Of a stretch of 64,000 nucleotides of DNA, positions 32,517 to 44,862 are shown in pieces; within the stretch, counting starts at the first letter, position 1; every line of letters starts with the position of its first letter. The translations under genes were made by a program, and so were the position numbers. Under the pieces are notes generated by a model. The model ran no database searches. It saw only the letters and a program-made list of their open reading frames with translations, and was not told the origin of the DNA. The stretch lies in NCBI RefSeq assembly GCF_036884655.1, contig NC_088347.1:18656001-18720000 (forward strand). Direction: 5' to 3'. Origin of the DNA: Musa acuminata AAA Group. Its lineage: Eukaryota; Streptophyta; Magnoliopsida; Zingiberales; Musaceae.

Positions 32517-35182
32517 GTGTCGAAAAATTCGACAAAAATGTCAACTTCGGCATGCCAACTCAAGATGGAGGCCATTTTGATTCAAGACGGAATTGATTTG
32601 ACACTACAGGGAGCAGAGAACATTCCAGATGGTATGTCAAAGGAAAATCTTGCGGGTATGGATAAAAAGGCCCGATCCAACATTATTCTAAATCTCTCTG
32701 ACGAGATTTTACGGGAGGTAGCTACGGAGACTACGACTAAGAACATGTGAGATAAGCTTAAAGCCTTGTACATGAAGAGGACAATGGAGAATCGTCTCTA
32801 CTTGAAGTAGAGTTTGTATATGCTTCGGATGACTGAAGGTACATCTATACTCTCACATCTTGATAAATTTGATTCCTTGATTATGGTTTTGGAGAATATA
32901 GATGCAAAAATTGATGACGAGGATAAGGCCCTATTACTCTTGTGTTCTCTTCCCCAATCTTTTAAGCATTTCCGTGATACTTTGATTTTTGGAAAAGAAA
33001 CAGTTTCGTATCAAGAAATTAAATCTGCACTGAAATCTAAGGAGCAGATAGATAGGAATATCACTGGGGAAAGTAAAGAAAATCAGGCTGAAGGTCTGGT
33101 TGTTAGGGGGAGAATAGATAAAAGAGAATTTGATAGTAGTAGATCTAAATCTAGAACTAAATCCTGACATAGAAATTTGGAATGCAGATATTGTCATAAA
33201 ATGGGGCACATTAAGGCTGATTGTTTTAAATTAAAAAATAAATTAAAGAAAAAGGGAAAACTTGTTGAGAAAACTACTGAGTCCACTGAAACTAGTGTAG
33301 CATCTGATGAGAATGTTGAAAATATTTTCTTTGCTACTGATGACAGGACGATGTCTAAAAATGAATGGATTTTAGATTCTGGTTGTTCTTATCATATGTG
33401 TCCTAATAGAGATTTGTTTTTCACATATGAATCTTGTAATTGTGAAATTGTTTTGATGGGCAATAATGCAGCATATGATGTTGTTGGTAGAGGAACAATC
33501 CGAATTAAAATGCATAATGGTATTGTGAGGACGCTCACTAATGTTAGACATGTTCCTGATTTAAAAAAGAATCTCATCTCTTTAGGCACTTTAGAGGCCC
33601 TTGGGTGTAAATACACAACTGAAGGTGGAGTTATGAAAGTTTCTATAAGTGCTCTTATTGTTATGAAAGCTTGTAGGTCTAGTAGTTTATATATTCTGCA
33701 GGGAACTACTGTCACAGGCTCAGTTGCAGTCTCGTCATCATCATTGTCTGATTCTGACATTACCAAATTATGACATATGCGTTTGGGTCATATGAGCCAA
33801 AAAGGTTTGAGCATATTGAGCAAAAGGGGTCTACTTTGTGCACAGAGTACTAGGCCATTGGATTTTTATAAACACTACATTTTTGGAAAGTAGAAAAGAG
33901 TCAACTTCAATTCTCCGGTAGTTCACAAAACAAAAGGTACTCTTGACTATATTCATTCAGACCTTTGGGGTCCAGCTCATGTTCAATCTAAGGGTGGTGC
34001 CAGGTATATGTTGACTTTCATTGATGATTATTCCAGAAAAAATTGGGTTTATTTTCTAAAGCATAAAAATGATGTTTTTCTAACCTTTAAACAATGAAAG
34101 GCTTTGATTGAGAAACAAATAAGTAAACAGATTAAGCGGCTTCGAACAGATAATGGCATGAAATTTTGTGAAGGTGACTTTAATGAATTTTACAAAAATG
34201 AAGGAATCGTTCGGCATCGCACTGTTAGGATGACGCCTCAGCAAAATGGTGTGGCCGAACGTATGAATAGAACACTCTTGGAGAGAGCAAAGTGTATAAT
34301 CTCAAATGCAGGGTTGACAAAGGACTTTTGGGCAGAGGCGATTAATATGGCCTGTTACGTTGTCAACCGCACTCCTTCTGCAGCATTAACTTTAAAACTC
34401 CGAAGGAAGTTTGGTCAGGTACTCCTGCTGATTACTCTGATTTAAAATTTTTTGGGTGTCCAGCATACATACATGTAAATGAAGGAAAATTAGAGTCTCG
34501 AGCTAAAAAGTACATTTTCCTTGGGTATGCTTCTAGGGTGAAAGGATACAGATTATGGTATTATGATCCCAAATCTCCAAAATTTATAATCAGTAGAGAT
34601 GTTACTTTTGATGAATTATCTATGTTATCTTCCAAAGAGGATTCTACTAGTTGTACAAATGATAGTGCGCAGAAGTAGGTGGAGCTTGAGATTGGTAGTT
34701 CTGATTCTTTTCAATCAAACTCTTCTACTCAAAGAATGCCAGTAGATAGTCCCGAGTCTACTGACACAGATGATCAAGAGGAAGAGCAATATTCCATAGC
34801 CAAGGATAGACCACGGAGAGATATTCGACCACCACAAAGATTTGCAAATTTGATTGCATATGCTTTGTCTGTTGCATAAGAAACAAGTGAAGTTAGTGAG
34901 CTTACTTCCTACTTAGATGCAGTTTCTTGTGATAATTCCGCTAAGTGGTTGATCACGATGAATGAAGAAATTGAATCTCTCTATCGGAATAGAACTTGGG
35001 ATCTTGTGAAGCCGCCTTCGAATAAGAAAATTTTTGGATGCAAATGTGATACTATTGCTGAGGGAAAGGTCCTTGTTCAGAAAATTCATACGAAGGATAA
35101 TCCAGCTGATATGCTTACGAAGCCTTTTCCGGTTTACAAGTTCAAGCAGTGCTTGGACTTGGTTGGTATTCATTGTTGGTGA
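32517..35182 (+). pseudogene. Copia C gag-pol remnant lacking most of RT and RNase H
   Basis: In order: gag (32517-33167), a CX2CX4HX4C zinc knuckle ([14 protein letters not shown], about 33180-33221), protease with DSG ([12 protein letters not shown] near 33366), integrase with LGHMS, DLWGP and [14 protein letters not shown] (about 33780-34445), and the RT entry region (MNEEIESLYRNRTWDL near 34960, then KIFGCK). The sequence then jumps at about 35045 directly to the RNase H tail (VQKIHTKDNPADMLTKP near 35075). The catalytic RT core with YVDD and nearly all of RNase H are missing. Several stops fall where the family has Trp or Gln. The type is Tork/Tnt1-like by motif content. Confidence 0.85.
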
Positions 35183-35248
35183 TTGCCCGTTAGGGCTTTT
35201 ATGATGAAGGTGGAGTAAGTTTTGTTGGGACATGCCACGATGGAGATT

Positions 35249-35683
35249 TGTTAGTTTGGCAAGTCCCATAGTCCCACATCGGGAAAATCAGGCTTGTTAT
35301 CTTCTATTGGAACTATAAATAAAGGCCCGGGCTTTGAAGTCAGATGCACCACAAGTGGCATCACAAGAGGCACCACAAGAAAAACCTAAGTATTTGCTTT
35401 GGTTTTAAGTCCATACTCAGTTAAATAGTTTGGGCTTATACTTTGATTTTTCTTTTTTAGTATTTTCGGGTGTTTTATGGCCTAGGAACATCTTCCTAAG
35501 GTATTTGTAATATTCTCTTTTATAGTAGTGATTTGCTCCTCTTTCGTCCATGGATGTAGGTCAAAGTCAATTGATCGAACCACGTAAATCTGATGTTCTT
35601 GTCGTTTTTATCTTTCCGTTTTATTGTCTTTGTTGGGTTATCAAAATTACCCTTTGGTAAATTTCCTAGGATTAGCTCTAACA
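35249..35683 (+). repeat. 3' LTR of copia C
   Basis: TGTTAGTTTGGCAAG...CTCTAACA is a direct repeat of 32043-32457. The TATA box (CTATAAATAAAGG) is at about 35312-35324. Confidence 0.85.
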
Positions 35684-37319
35684 TCCTCTAGCTTAAATTT
35701 CAGTTTCACTCTAGTGTCAGTTATATTTGTCAAATATCCTGTGCATTACTATTTAAAAATCTTCTTACTTTCATTACCGAGATAAAATGGATTGATGTCT
35801 TTTCTTCAAAAAAAAAAAAAAACTTTGCTGACTTTAGAGGTTGAAATACTATCCCCTTCTTATTACAATCAATATAAGCATGATATTTAGACAACTGGTC
35901 TATGCCAGTGTAACATCAAAATCTTATATGTTCAATATTATTAGATCTATAATTAATTATTTGTTAGCAATCTGAATTGGATAAGATCTCAAACTTTGAC
36001 CTGAATATTTTATATCCTAGATTATCAATGGGCTAGCCTTTGCTTTTATCTTGGTCATAATAAAAACTCTACCTAGTACTATTCTTTGTTTTGATGAGAT
36101 TGTTATCCAGTTCATTACTAAATGCCTTGGCATTCCACATTGAAAACATAGCTTTTTACCTTTAAGATATTCCCCTATATGATGCTTTCCATATTTAGGA
36201 TAAATGGGTCTACGTGCCATCTAGTTGAGAAGACTGAGATGTCTAATCCACTTTTCCTTGTGTATGATATTTGGGTTGCCTCTGTTATTGTCCTTGACCT
36301 GGGAACCATTTTTATTTGCTACCCAAAATATGTTACGAGGGGTTGTTGTAAAAAATAATACACTTTCTTAGTATATCTTGACTACAGTATATTTGTTGGG
36401 CTTAAAAAATTCTTTACTCAACCTTCTTTGCCTCCAAGACCTTTTCTGTTATAAGGAAATAGGGAATATTTGGGGCATTCATCGTCATCTTCACATCCTG
36501 ATAAATTTTACTCTAAGTCCTTATAGAAATTGATCCACTCTTAAGACATTAGTGCTAAATATATGAGGTGCAAATCGGAATAACTTCTCAAACTTTCTAA
36601 TGTAATCCTTTACTAATTGACATTTCTTGTTTGTGATTAATAACTTCTGTCATTTTGGTTGATCGTTAGGCTATACTAAAATATTTTTGATAAAACATTT
36701 TCTTAAATCTTTCTCAAGTCATTTATTCAGCACCTACCGTCCCCCTTCTTGCATCATATTAGTGATAGATATCTTTCCACAGTATATAAATTACATAAAT
36801 AAATTTAGCTTCATTTGGAATCCTTACATATTCAAAGATTCTCTTAATATTTCTTATCCACTTCTTAGCTATTGTATTACCTTCAAAAATTAGTAGATCG
36901 TTCTTTTTAAACCTTTCACTTGCTGATTCTATAACATCATGTCCTCAAGCTACTTCTAGCATCTGTCTCCTTCCTCGAGCCAATAACTACTTTAATTATT
37001 GAGATTATCTCTCCACTAATTTTGTTAGCTTATTAGTTATCATATCTCTTCGATCTATCTATGTGGATGTCTTTCTACCATCGGTAGTCTCCTCCCGAAT
37101 ATTCCTAGAGCTACTAACTTACTCTCTAGTTCGTATGATATCTTTATGATTAATCCCAAGTTGTTTATACCCTAGTTGACAAGTATAAGAGTATCAAATA
37201 ATAATAAGAAAATCAATATAACTCAATTATTAAATTTATAAGATAGTTGAGTAGTCTGCCCTATGTTTTTGCATATATATAGATAATTTACAAGGCTTAT
37301 GACCTGGACTCTGATACCA
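35684..37319 (-). pseudogene. Gypsy G3: PBS, gag and protease remnants
   Basis: The minus strand runs from a PBS (complement GGACTCTGATACCA at 37306-37319) through a decayed gag with a zinc-knuckle relic CFQCGMPRHLVMNW (36017-36220, last Cys lost) to a VMKVRRFL pre-RT segment at about 35700-35800. The RT continues at 32042 beyond copia C. Many stops are present. The order PBS-gag-knuckle-RT and the RT motifs mark it as Ty3/gypsy. A lineage such as Tekay/Del is only a guess. Confidence 0.65.
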
Positions 37320-37325
37320 TAACTT

Positions 37326-38958
37326 TGTAGCACCCTACTCCTAGTTCTATCCATACTCTATATACAAGACTAAGTAGAATGTCACATTTTATAGAAGTGC
37401 AACGGAAAGTAGGCAATGTTAAAATTAGAATATGCTAATGTACTAAACAAAACGATAAGATTTCTTTTGCACAAAATGTCTAATCAAAATCAAACTCAAA
37501 TATAATATTTTTAAAATTTATATACACAAAATGTTCATACATCATCATCCATATTTGCGGTGGCATAAGCTTTCATGTGCTTCCTTCTCTACCTAATCAC
37601 TTGGGTGCAGTACTAATATTTTTACTTATAAAATATGATCCATAATGAGTAATCATTTAATAAGTATAAGTCTTTATAGTTTTATTGAAGTGAGCATGCA
37701 TCATATCATATATACCATATTTTAAATTCATCATCATAAGATAATTAATAATAAACATCTCTTCCTATGATTTTTTTAGCAAGCATAATCCTAAAATATA
37801 ACACATGCAAAATAAAGAAGAAAACTACTACGTCAAGATAATTCAGAATGCTTATATGCAAATGTAGAAAGCACAATAAATTCATGGACTTCTACACCTC
37901 ATATCATAACATATATGTACACTCCTATATTATACGTTATCATAAAATATGTATATACTCTTACACCGCATGTCATAATATATATATGTGCACTTCTACA
38001 CTACACGTTATAATATATACACGTGCTTTAATACCATATGTTATAATATATACGTGTACCGTCATATCACATATCATAGTGCATACGTGTACTCTCATAT
38101 CATATATTATAATATATATGTACACTCTCATACCATATGTTATAATACATACGCATACTCCCATACTACACATCATAGCATATATATGCGTTATATGTCA
38201 TAACATATCTATGCATTTCCATATCATACATCATATAAAACACATGCACTCTTACACCGCAATTGATTATATATACATATAAGATATTTTTTATGCTTAT
38301 AAAATATATTAATTTATATTTAGCTCATGATGATCATATCATTTGAAATATGCTTCACAAAATATATTATGCATATGATAATTAATACAACTACTATTTT
38401 GCACTGAATTAAACTTATACTTACCTGATTAAACTAAAAAATGATGATCCTAATGAAAGATCATATTCCTTAATGATTGAGTGTGCTAAGGAGTGATACA
38501 TATATTAAATTGGAAGCATATAGCCATGAGATATCTTAATTAGGAACCCTACCTCTTAAATTATCAATTTATAATAATTCATTATAATAATCCATGAAAA
38601 AGTTTGATAAAATCTCTTATAAAAGAAACTATACTTAACTTAAAAATTTATCTAGATTTCACTATCAATTTTTCTAACAATTCACTTTATATTCGAGTGA
38701 ACTAGTTTGCATCAATTAAATGATCGCACAATTCTACGGAGAAATTTTAATTTACTATTCTAACTAACTAGACGATCTTAAATTATTATGAAATTTTATA
38801 AAAAAAACTAGAAAACATATAAAATAAATACATATCAAATTTCGGCCTAGAACAAAATTATTTGGAGGCTAAAGTACCCTCCTAATTTAATTATCGACAT
38901 ATATTTTATTCTATTGAAACTAGGTAGGGACTATATGAAATTATAAACATCATGTACA
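37326..38958 (-). repeat. Probable 5' LTR of gypsy G3 (right end uncertain)
   Basis: The LTR starts TGTAGCACCCTACTCC next to the PBS. TGTACA at 38953-38958 would complete TGTA...TACA inverted termini, but the right end is a guess. It contains a 33-bp minisatellite. The region 37425-37565 resembles 28990-29165. Confidence 0.45.
37905..38260. repeat. 33-bp AT-rich minisatellite
   Basis: About ten diverged copies of TAATATATACGTGTACTCTC plus a CATATCATATATTA-like segment occur, with starts near 38043, 38076, 38109 and 38142 spaced exactly 33 bp. The apparent open frame across it reflects the 11-codon periodicity, not a gene. Confidence 0.75.
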
Positions 38959-38979
38959 AAAATAGTATTTATACATACA

Positions 38980-38980
38980 T

Positions 38981-39045
<65 letters not shown>
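38980..39045. repeat. (TA)n microsatellite
   Basis: About thirty TA dinucleotides follow an (ATAC)n-like start. It lies just beyond the proposed end of the G3 LTR. Confidence 0.9.
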
Positions 39046-39046
<1 letters not shown>

Positions 39047-39666
39047 ATTGATGTATCTTGAGATGAATCCGAAACGAAAAGTATGTTATTGAGTTCCGAT
39101 TGTTCAGCTAAAGCGTGTGGGATTTCAGTGCAAACACTAAGCATACGACCACATCCATCCATCCATCCATCCCGCACGTGTTTGTTCTTGCATGAACCTC
39201 GTCAAACCGTTGCCTTCAACTCTACGAGTCCCGTAATCGTTGGCTGGTCAAAGTTGCCTGCTCATTGCCATGACGTACACCTTGGAACTCGTACACCGCA
39301 AGTCAAACACCGCGTGCCTGAATCCGGTACGGCACGTTTTCCTCATTCCTCCACAGCTGTGTGTGTCTTGTGAGAGGGTTCGGTGCGCTGTCTCACGCCT
39401 CGAAGACCGTCAGCTCAAGTCATTCTAGCCGTATTCCTCCTCAAGTGGAGATGGATTGCTTACGCTAACTGTTGTGTTTACGTTCTTCTTGGCCCTTTTC
39501 CTTCTCTTTTTCCGGTGCTTTAGGCTGTGTGTGTTATTTTGTCTTACTAGGAAGACTTGTTTTGTTGCTCTCTTTTCTTACCTTAGGAAATTATTTATTA
39601 TAAATTGATCAGGTTCAAACCCTAAAAAGTCTTTATTTACAGTGTAAAAAATAACCCATTTATATT

Positions 39667-39700
<34 letters not shown>

Positions 39701-40140
39701 AATATGTTTCTTTTGAATCTGTTAACCTAATATTATCTAATACAATAGTCTTTCACTTGATCTGATTTGATCCGAGTCACTCTGTCGGTTCTTCCCCGGT
39801 CAAGTGGGATTTTAGCGGACCTCGTAAAACAAAACGTGTGTTTTCGATGGTGTGGGTCAGACGCGTGGATATGCATAAGCTTTTCACAGAGCGACTAGTG
39901 TGGGACCCACGGGAAGCGAGAGGGGGTAAACGAGGGGGGTATCGTTCGCTTTCCCCCGTGACCGCAAGCTACTGGGCCATCGGCGCCGACGGTGTCTCAC
40001 GGATCACGCGACGAGGTGGTAGCTGTCCGACACGTGGCACCAAACCGAAGATAAAAGAGGATAATACAGAAAATAATTTTTAAAAGGGCAATAAGTCGTT
40101 TCGCAGCCGAATTCGAATCCCGTCGCCTCTCTCCCCCTCC
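39046..40140. other. Intergenic region and upstream sequence of the RING gene
   Basis: Includes a CATCCATCCATC run at about 39152-39170, an (AAT)n run at about 39668-39702, and a CACGTGGC G-box/ABRE-like motif at 40031-40038. No protein gene is recognised. Confidence 0.5.
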
Positions 40141-40149
40141 CTATATAAT
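40141..40149 (+). promoter_or_regulatory. TATA box of the RING-H2 gene
   Basis: CTATATAAT follows a C-rich tract and precedes a 5' leader exon that would end at 40267 (GTCGAG before GTATCT). The G-box at 40031-40038 lies about 105 bp upstream. Confidence 0.65.
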
Positions 40150-40174
40150 CCGAAACGCCGCGGAAGAAGCGAAC

Positions 40175-40267
40175 ATTATAGCGGTTTCGTGTCTGCGTTC
40201 TTTGGCTTCCGTGGCCGCCAATCCGTCTCCTCCCTCGAGACCTAAATCGCAGCGGGAGTTCGTCGAG
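40175..40267 (+). other. Probable non-coding first exon of the RING-H2 gene
   Basis: Located about 30 bp after the TATA box, it ends at a consensus donor (GAG before GTATCT). The intron would run to an acceptor such as CTGCAG ending at 42114, about 28 bp before the start codon. Such long leader introns are common in this ligase family; the exact ends are inferred. Confidence 0.5.
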
Positions 40268-42142
40268 GTATCTTCCGTTGCTTTCCTTCACCCTCGATCC
40301 GATCATCAATTCACATATTTCCACTGCCTGTTTGTTCTGTTATGCAATGATCACTCAGGGTCCTCCCCTTGGGTTTCAATTTCTTGGAAAATGAACGTTT
40401 TTGACTTGTACCAAATCTTCTCCAGCTGTCAATGTTTGATGGAAAACGGTTCAGTTCTTGGATTCTTGATTGTTTATGTTATTGATTGGCCGAGCGAATC
40501 TTCTGCGAACAACGATTCAGTTCGCGCCGCTTGTATCGCGGATGTACTCGAGATCCCCATCTAGAAAGAAAAGGAAATCAAGGCTTGCCCTTAAAAACAA
40601 CACTAGGTTCAAAGCAGTTGGAATATTTTCAACTCGATCGCCTCATAACCTTAGCTGTAGATCAGTTTATATGAAGTTGATTCCTTGTTACCCCTTTATG
40701 GTTTTTGATCCATGTGGATCTTTTAAATGGCTGTAGCTCTCATTATCGATATATCCCTCAAATTGTTTTGTTTTTGTAAGTGAGATTACTTTAGAACGCT
40801 AGTCCATCTTTTTGATATCCGTACTATATGATCAAATGGGTTATTCTTGTGAGATTGGAAAGCTAATACCAACATAAATATATAGAATTTCTCATGTAAT
40901 TAATACCTTTCCCAGTTTAATTTAATGAAACTGATGCAAGATATTGCTTGTTCATTTTTTCTCAGATATCCCATGCTGCATCTTGTGTCTTGTGTTTTGG
41001 ACTATTGAGCATTTACCGTTTTGATCCATAAATTAGGTAGCTTATGTTATTTTCTAAACGTCATTCTTTGTTGGAGCAAGACACATGTTTGCGTGTCAAA
41101 GTAATTTCACCAAGTCATTTGCAAAATATATTTTGTGATTCGCTATATGTGTATATGGTTGATATCCTCCACTTAATGAGTATTTTACTTTTCTCTTACA
41201 TAAAAGTAAACAGGGGAAAAGGCTTAAAGTTTATATATGGTGTCAGTATGGCGAACCTGATTGTTTTGTTGTTCTTAGTTTTCGTGAGCAATATGTAGGA
41301 TATGTTTCTTTCCATATGACAGTTCCTTGGATGACTCTTCCTCGTGGGGTATTTTTTTCTGTTAAACTTCTTCGGAAGTAAGATCAGAAATTCTGAAATC
41401 ATTGTCTTTGGCATCATGATTGTATTTACTCAAACTTTGTGTTCCATTTTCTTGCATTACTGTTCTCTTATGAATACTATTCTTAAAATTCAGCCAACTA
41501 TGTTGATTTCTAGAGATTGTGTGGTCCAATTCTTTTTTTCTTGACTGGTATATTGTACATAGGAGGCTTCTTGTGCTGTGAAAAATTGCTGCAGGCACTA
41601 AATACCCACCTCTAGTGATGGGGGAGAATCTGTTACTGGAAATTTCGATGATATTTATGCTAATGAATATCTGGGTTTTGGGCAATCCTACCATTTGAAC
41701 CTCAGGTGGTAGATGGAGTTGTCATTTGCTTGTTACATGGGAACTGAGATTTTAACAGAACCATTACTCTCCTTTAAGGAGTTTTTTTGTTAATTTTGGG
41801 TCTCCAAGGTCATGCCTTAACTATGTTTTTTGACATACAATCTTTGGATGATAAATTGCATAGACTGTTGAATTTGCAGAGAAATGTTTCAGATCTTTAA
41901 ATCACTGTCCAACGATCACCTTAGTGATATGTAGTACTGATTTCTAATACATGAATATTGTCCATGTTTATCTTTGTTAGCACTAAGAACTGTTGTTCTA
42001 ATTAGTTAAGGTGTTTTATTTTGTGTATGTGTGTGCACATTTCGTTCTCTCTGTGTTTACAGATAATGCTTTACTAACCTTCATATGACATAGGAAATCA
42101 CACATCATCTGCAGTGGCACAACGAAGATCCTAGATGCTGAG
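40268..42142 (+). other. Leader intron of the RING-H2 gene
   Basis: T-rich sequence with no credible coding frame, bounded by the proposed donor and acceptor. A further untranslated exon inside cannot be ruled out (for example an acceptor near 42061). Confidence 0.45.
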
Positions 42143-44194
42143 ATGGATCATAATGGAATCTGGAATCATCCACAACATGACCCTCAATTAAGCTCAGGTG
42201 TTTGTACAAATTTTGTGCTTCTATTTCCATGGAATGGTGTATATTACAGTTGTTGAACTAGAAACTTAAAATTTTGTATTTGATTTTTGAGTCAAGTGAT
42301 TTTTTATTGTTTCATACATTGATGATGCTGCACCAGTCTGATTAGCCCCATGGCTTTTGCAGACAATCCAACAAGAGCTGGTGACCATCCATCATCCAGT
42401 TCCAGTTCAGGATTTCCAATTTCTTCTGCTGCCATTCCTGGAACATCAAATAGTTCTCACATAGATCCTGAGTGTCATGAAAGTTTTGGAAACTTTCCAC
42501 CAAACCAAGCCCTAAATGAACCTTCTTGTTATGAACAACCTATAAGAGGCGATGGATACAACACAATTTATCCTCAGATGGACTATAGAAGGATTGCATT
42601 CAAAAGAAAAAGCCCAGTTATGCCTGTAATTGCTGACAGAGCTAATACTACCGGACACTATCAAGCTGGAAGTTCTTCCAACTGTCCCTCTTACCCTACT
42701 AGTTTAGAACCAAGGGTTTCTCCAAGTCCTGAATGCTGGCCTTTGGAGACCCTAAACATGCCAGCCGGCTACAGAAATGACAATAATATCACTGGGGAAA
42801 GACTGCAGAGGAATGTAAGAAGCCGGCAAACTGAAGACTTTCAGTTAAACCCAGCTTGGTTCTATGACTCAAGATTTATGGCTTACCCATTTTATTCATC
42901 CTGTAATACTTCTGATCCAAGAATGGCACAGCAATGGAACCAACTTTCTGCACCCATGGTTCCCCAAGGGCAGCTTCCAACTCCAGGTTTGTCACAATAA
43001 GAAATTTGGCTACAGTAGCTTTGTACTTGGGTTGTGTGCGCTTCATGTTCGATCCTTTTTATTCCTGGAAATTGCAGGTGCTTTTAATCATGAGGTGAGC
43101 CGACCCACTGCAAGAGCCAATGCTAACTGCGGTACCACTGCCAGTAATAATGCGTATCTTTCTCATCCCAATCATAATATAAACAGAAGTGTTCCTCTGC
43201 CAGCTCTTCAACACCCTTCCAACCAAGGAATGGTGCCAGCTCAAAGTGGTCACAACCGCATGGTCGTCCCTTATAGCACCATCTCAAGCTATTCAGGCAC
43301 CGGGATGTCAATTGCATCTGATATCGAAGTCCCGATGGGCATGGACGCAGCTGCACCTTCAAGATATATGAGGCCACTGTCTATCATAGGGCACACTGGC
43401 CATGGGGAAAGACACAGTGCAAGACATGCACATCGGAGATCTCATTTAATATTCAGTCAACATACTGCATATAATAGATTGGCACCTGAGGTTGATTTTC
43501 TTTTTAACGGAAGAAGGCATTACTCCACTGGCTCCAATTTGTTTGTGCATCATTCTAATGTTCGATGCAACATGCTTGCAGGGTATTTTGATGACTGATT
43601 GGTCAGCCTTCTATGACTCGGTGAGTTTACTTGATCAGCACAGGGACATGAGACTGGATATTGACAACATGAGCTATGAGGTAACTTAAAGTTGCTTTGT
43701 TTTTTCCAATGTTTCGTCATCAACCCTTAATGTTCTTTTCATGATATATGGTTATTTTCTGCAGGAATTGCTTGCTTTGGAAGAAAGGATAGGGAATGTC
43801 AGCACAGGCTTGTCGGAAGAGACCATTTTAAGAAGCATGGTGGAGATGGTTTACCATTCTAATCAAATCCAGGAGGAGGGACAGTGTGCAATATGCCTGG
43901 TAAAGACCATATCCGTAACAAACGTTCGACTTGGGTGCTCCTGCTAATAAATTCTTGGAAAACACCACTGTGAAATCTGATTAACCCGCAAAAAAAATTT
44001 TGCTAACTTGATATTTTAAGTTCTAAGTGCACGACTTGCGTTTACAGGAAGAGTACAAAGACAAGGAGAAACTGGGAACACTGAACTGTGGGCATGATTT
44101 CCACGTTGGCTGCATCTCCCAGTGGTTGCAAATGAAGAATGTTTGTCCAATTTGCAAGGATTCTGCCTCTAGTAACACTTGGAAGGAGCAATGA
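42143..44194 (+). CDS. RING-H2 E3 ubiquitin-protein ligase, MBR/HIP1/ZFP1-like
   Basis: Six coding exons (42143-42197, 42363-42986, 43078-43490, 43582-43680, 43765-43899, 44048-44194) join in frame to 490 residues. The first 390 or so residues are Ser/Pro/Asn-rich and probably disordered. The conserved LLDQHRDMRLDIDNMSYEEL stretch (about 379-398) and ERIGNVSTGLSEETI precede a C-terminal RING-H2 (438-478): C-x2-C, x14, C-x-H-x2-H-x2-C, x10, C-x2-C, with all eight ligands present. The RING is split by an intron after CAICL, as in relatives. The protein would transfer ubiquitin from an E2 to targets in the nucleus or cytosol; Arabidopsis MBR1/2 act on Mediator in flowering, but substrate here is unknown. 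The gene looks intact. Confidence 0.88.
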
Positions 44195-44537
44195 TTTCTT
44201 TATTAACAAGCTTTACTTAGTGATGTTATTTTATTCTTCCAAATCCTACATTGATTGTTCTTCAAGGATTAGCTGAGTTTGTGTCTCTGTATATTTGGGT
44301 TTAAAAAATTAAGCCACTAATGATACCATATTTAGTCCCCACAGAGACCACTGTGTGTGAATATGTGTCTCTGTATACATAATTACATATGGAATATATG
44401 TGTATAATTCGATGTGTTCAATCTTAGGGGAGAAGGTGGTGGTGGTGGAACAAACAGAATAGGGGAAAATGTAATAAGAAAATACTCGCTAGATTGAGTT
44501 GATAATTTTTTTTATTCTTTTTCTTAAAAAAACGAAT
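44195..44537. other. RING gene 3' flank
   Basis: AT-rich downstream sequence that should include the 3' untranslated region. No other feature. Confidence 0.45.
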
Positions 44538-44728
44538 GGGGGAGATGTTGCGGAGAGGGGAGTGGGGGAGGGAGGGGATGGAGGGGGAAGGTGAGGGGGT
44601 GAAGTGGGAGGGTGGGAGGGGATGGAGGCGGACGACGGGATGGGGTGAAATGAGATGGGGTGGAGGGGAGGGAGAGGGGGGAGGAGGGAGTGATGTGGGA
44701 GTGGCGGAAGGTGTGGAGGATAGGTAAC
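44538..44728 (+). repeat. Purine-rich G-run tract with G-quadruplex potential
   Basis: About 190 bases of the plus strand are almost entirely G and A, with many runs of three to six G separated by one to five bases (for example GGGGGAGGGAGGGG at about 44565). Four G-runs lie close enough for quadruplex folding several times over. It is followed at once by a pyrimidine tract. Confidence 0.85.
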
Positions 44729-44862
44729 CTCCTCCTCCCCCTTCCACTCCTGCTATCCCCCCTTACGCTCCCTTTCCCCATTCTCACTTCGCCCCCTCCG
44801 ACACTCTCGCTCCCTCTCTCTCTCTCTCTCTCTCTCCCCCCCCCCCCTCCCTACTCCCACAC
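44729..44862 (+). repeat. Pyrimidine-rich tract with (TC)n and C11
   Basis: About 130 bases of C and T, with a TC dinucleotide run at about 44813-44836 and a C-run at 44836-44847. Lying directly beside the G/A tract on the same strand, it forms an imperfect inverted relationship with it. Confidence 0.85.

Larger units (their letters stand above)
32043..35683 (+). mobile_element. Copia element C, RT-deleted, nested in gypsy G3
   Basis: The element is 3641 bp with LTRs 32043-32457 (415 bp) and 35249-35683 (435 bp, carrying a 20-bp segment near 35636-35655 absent from the left LTR). The PBS follows the left LTR at 32461 (TAGTATCAGAGCC; the second base of the standard TGG is A). No matching target duplication is visible (GACAT left, TCCTC right). 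The first base pair of the left LTR is AG instead of TG. It sits inside the G3 pol gene. Confidence 0.85.

Noticed and set aside
37848..38282. 144-codon open frame
   Set aside because: Created by a 33-bp minisatellite with 11-codon periodicity; His/Tyr/Ile-rich repeat peptide with no family match.
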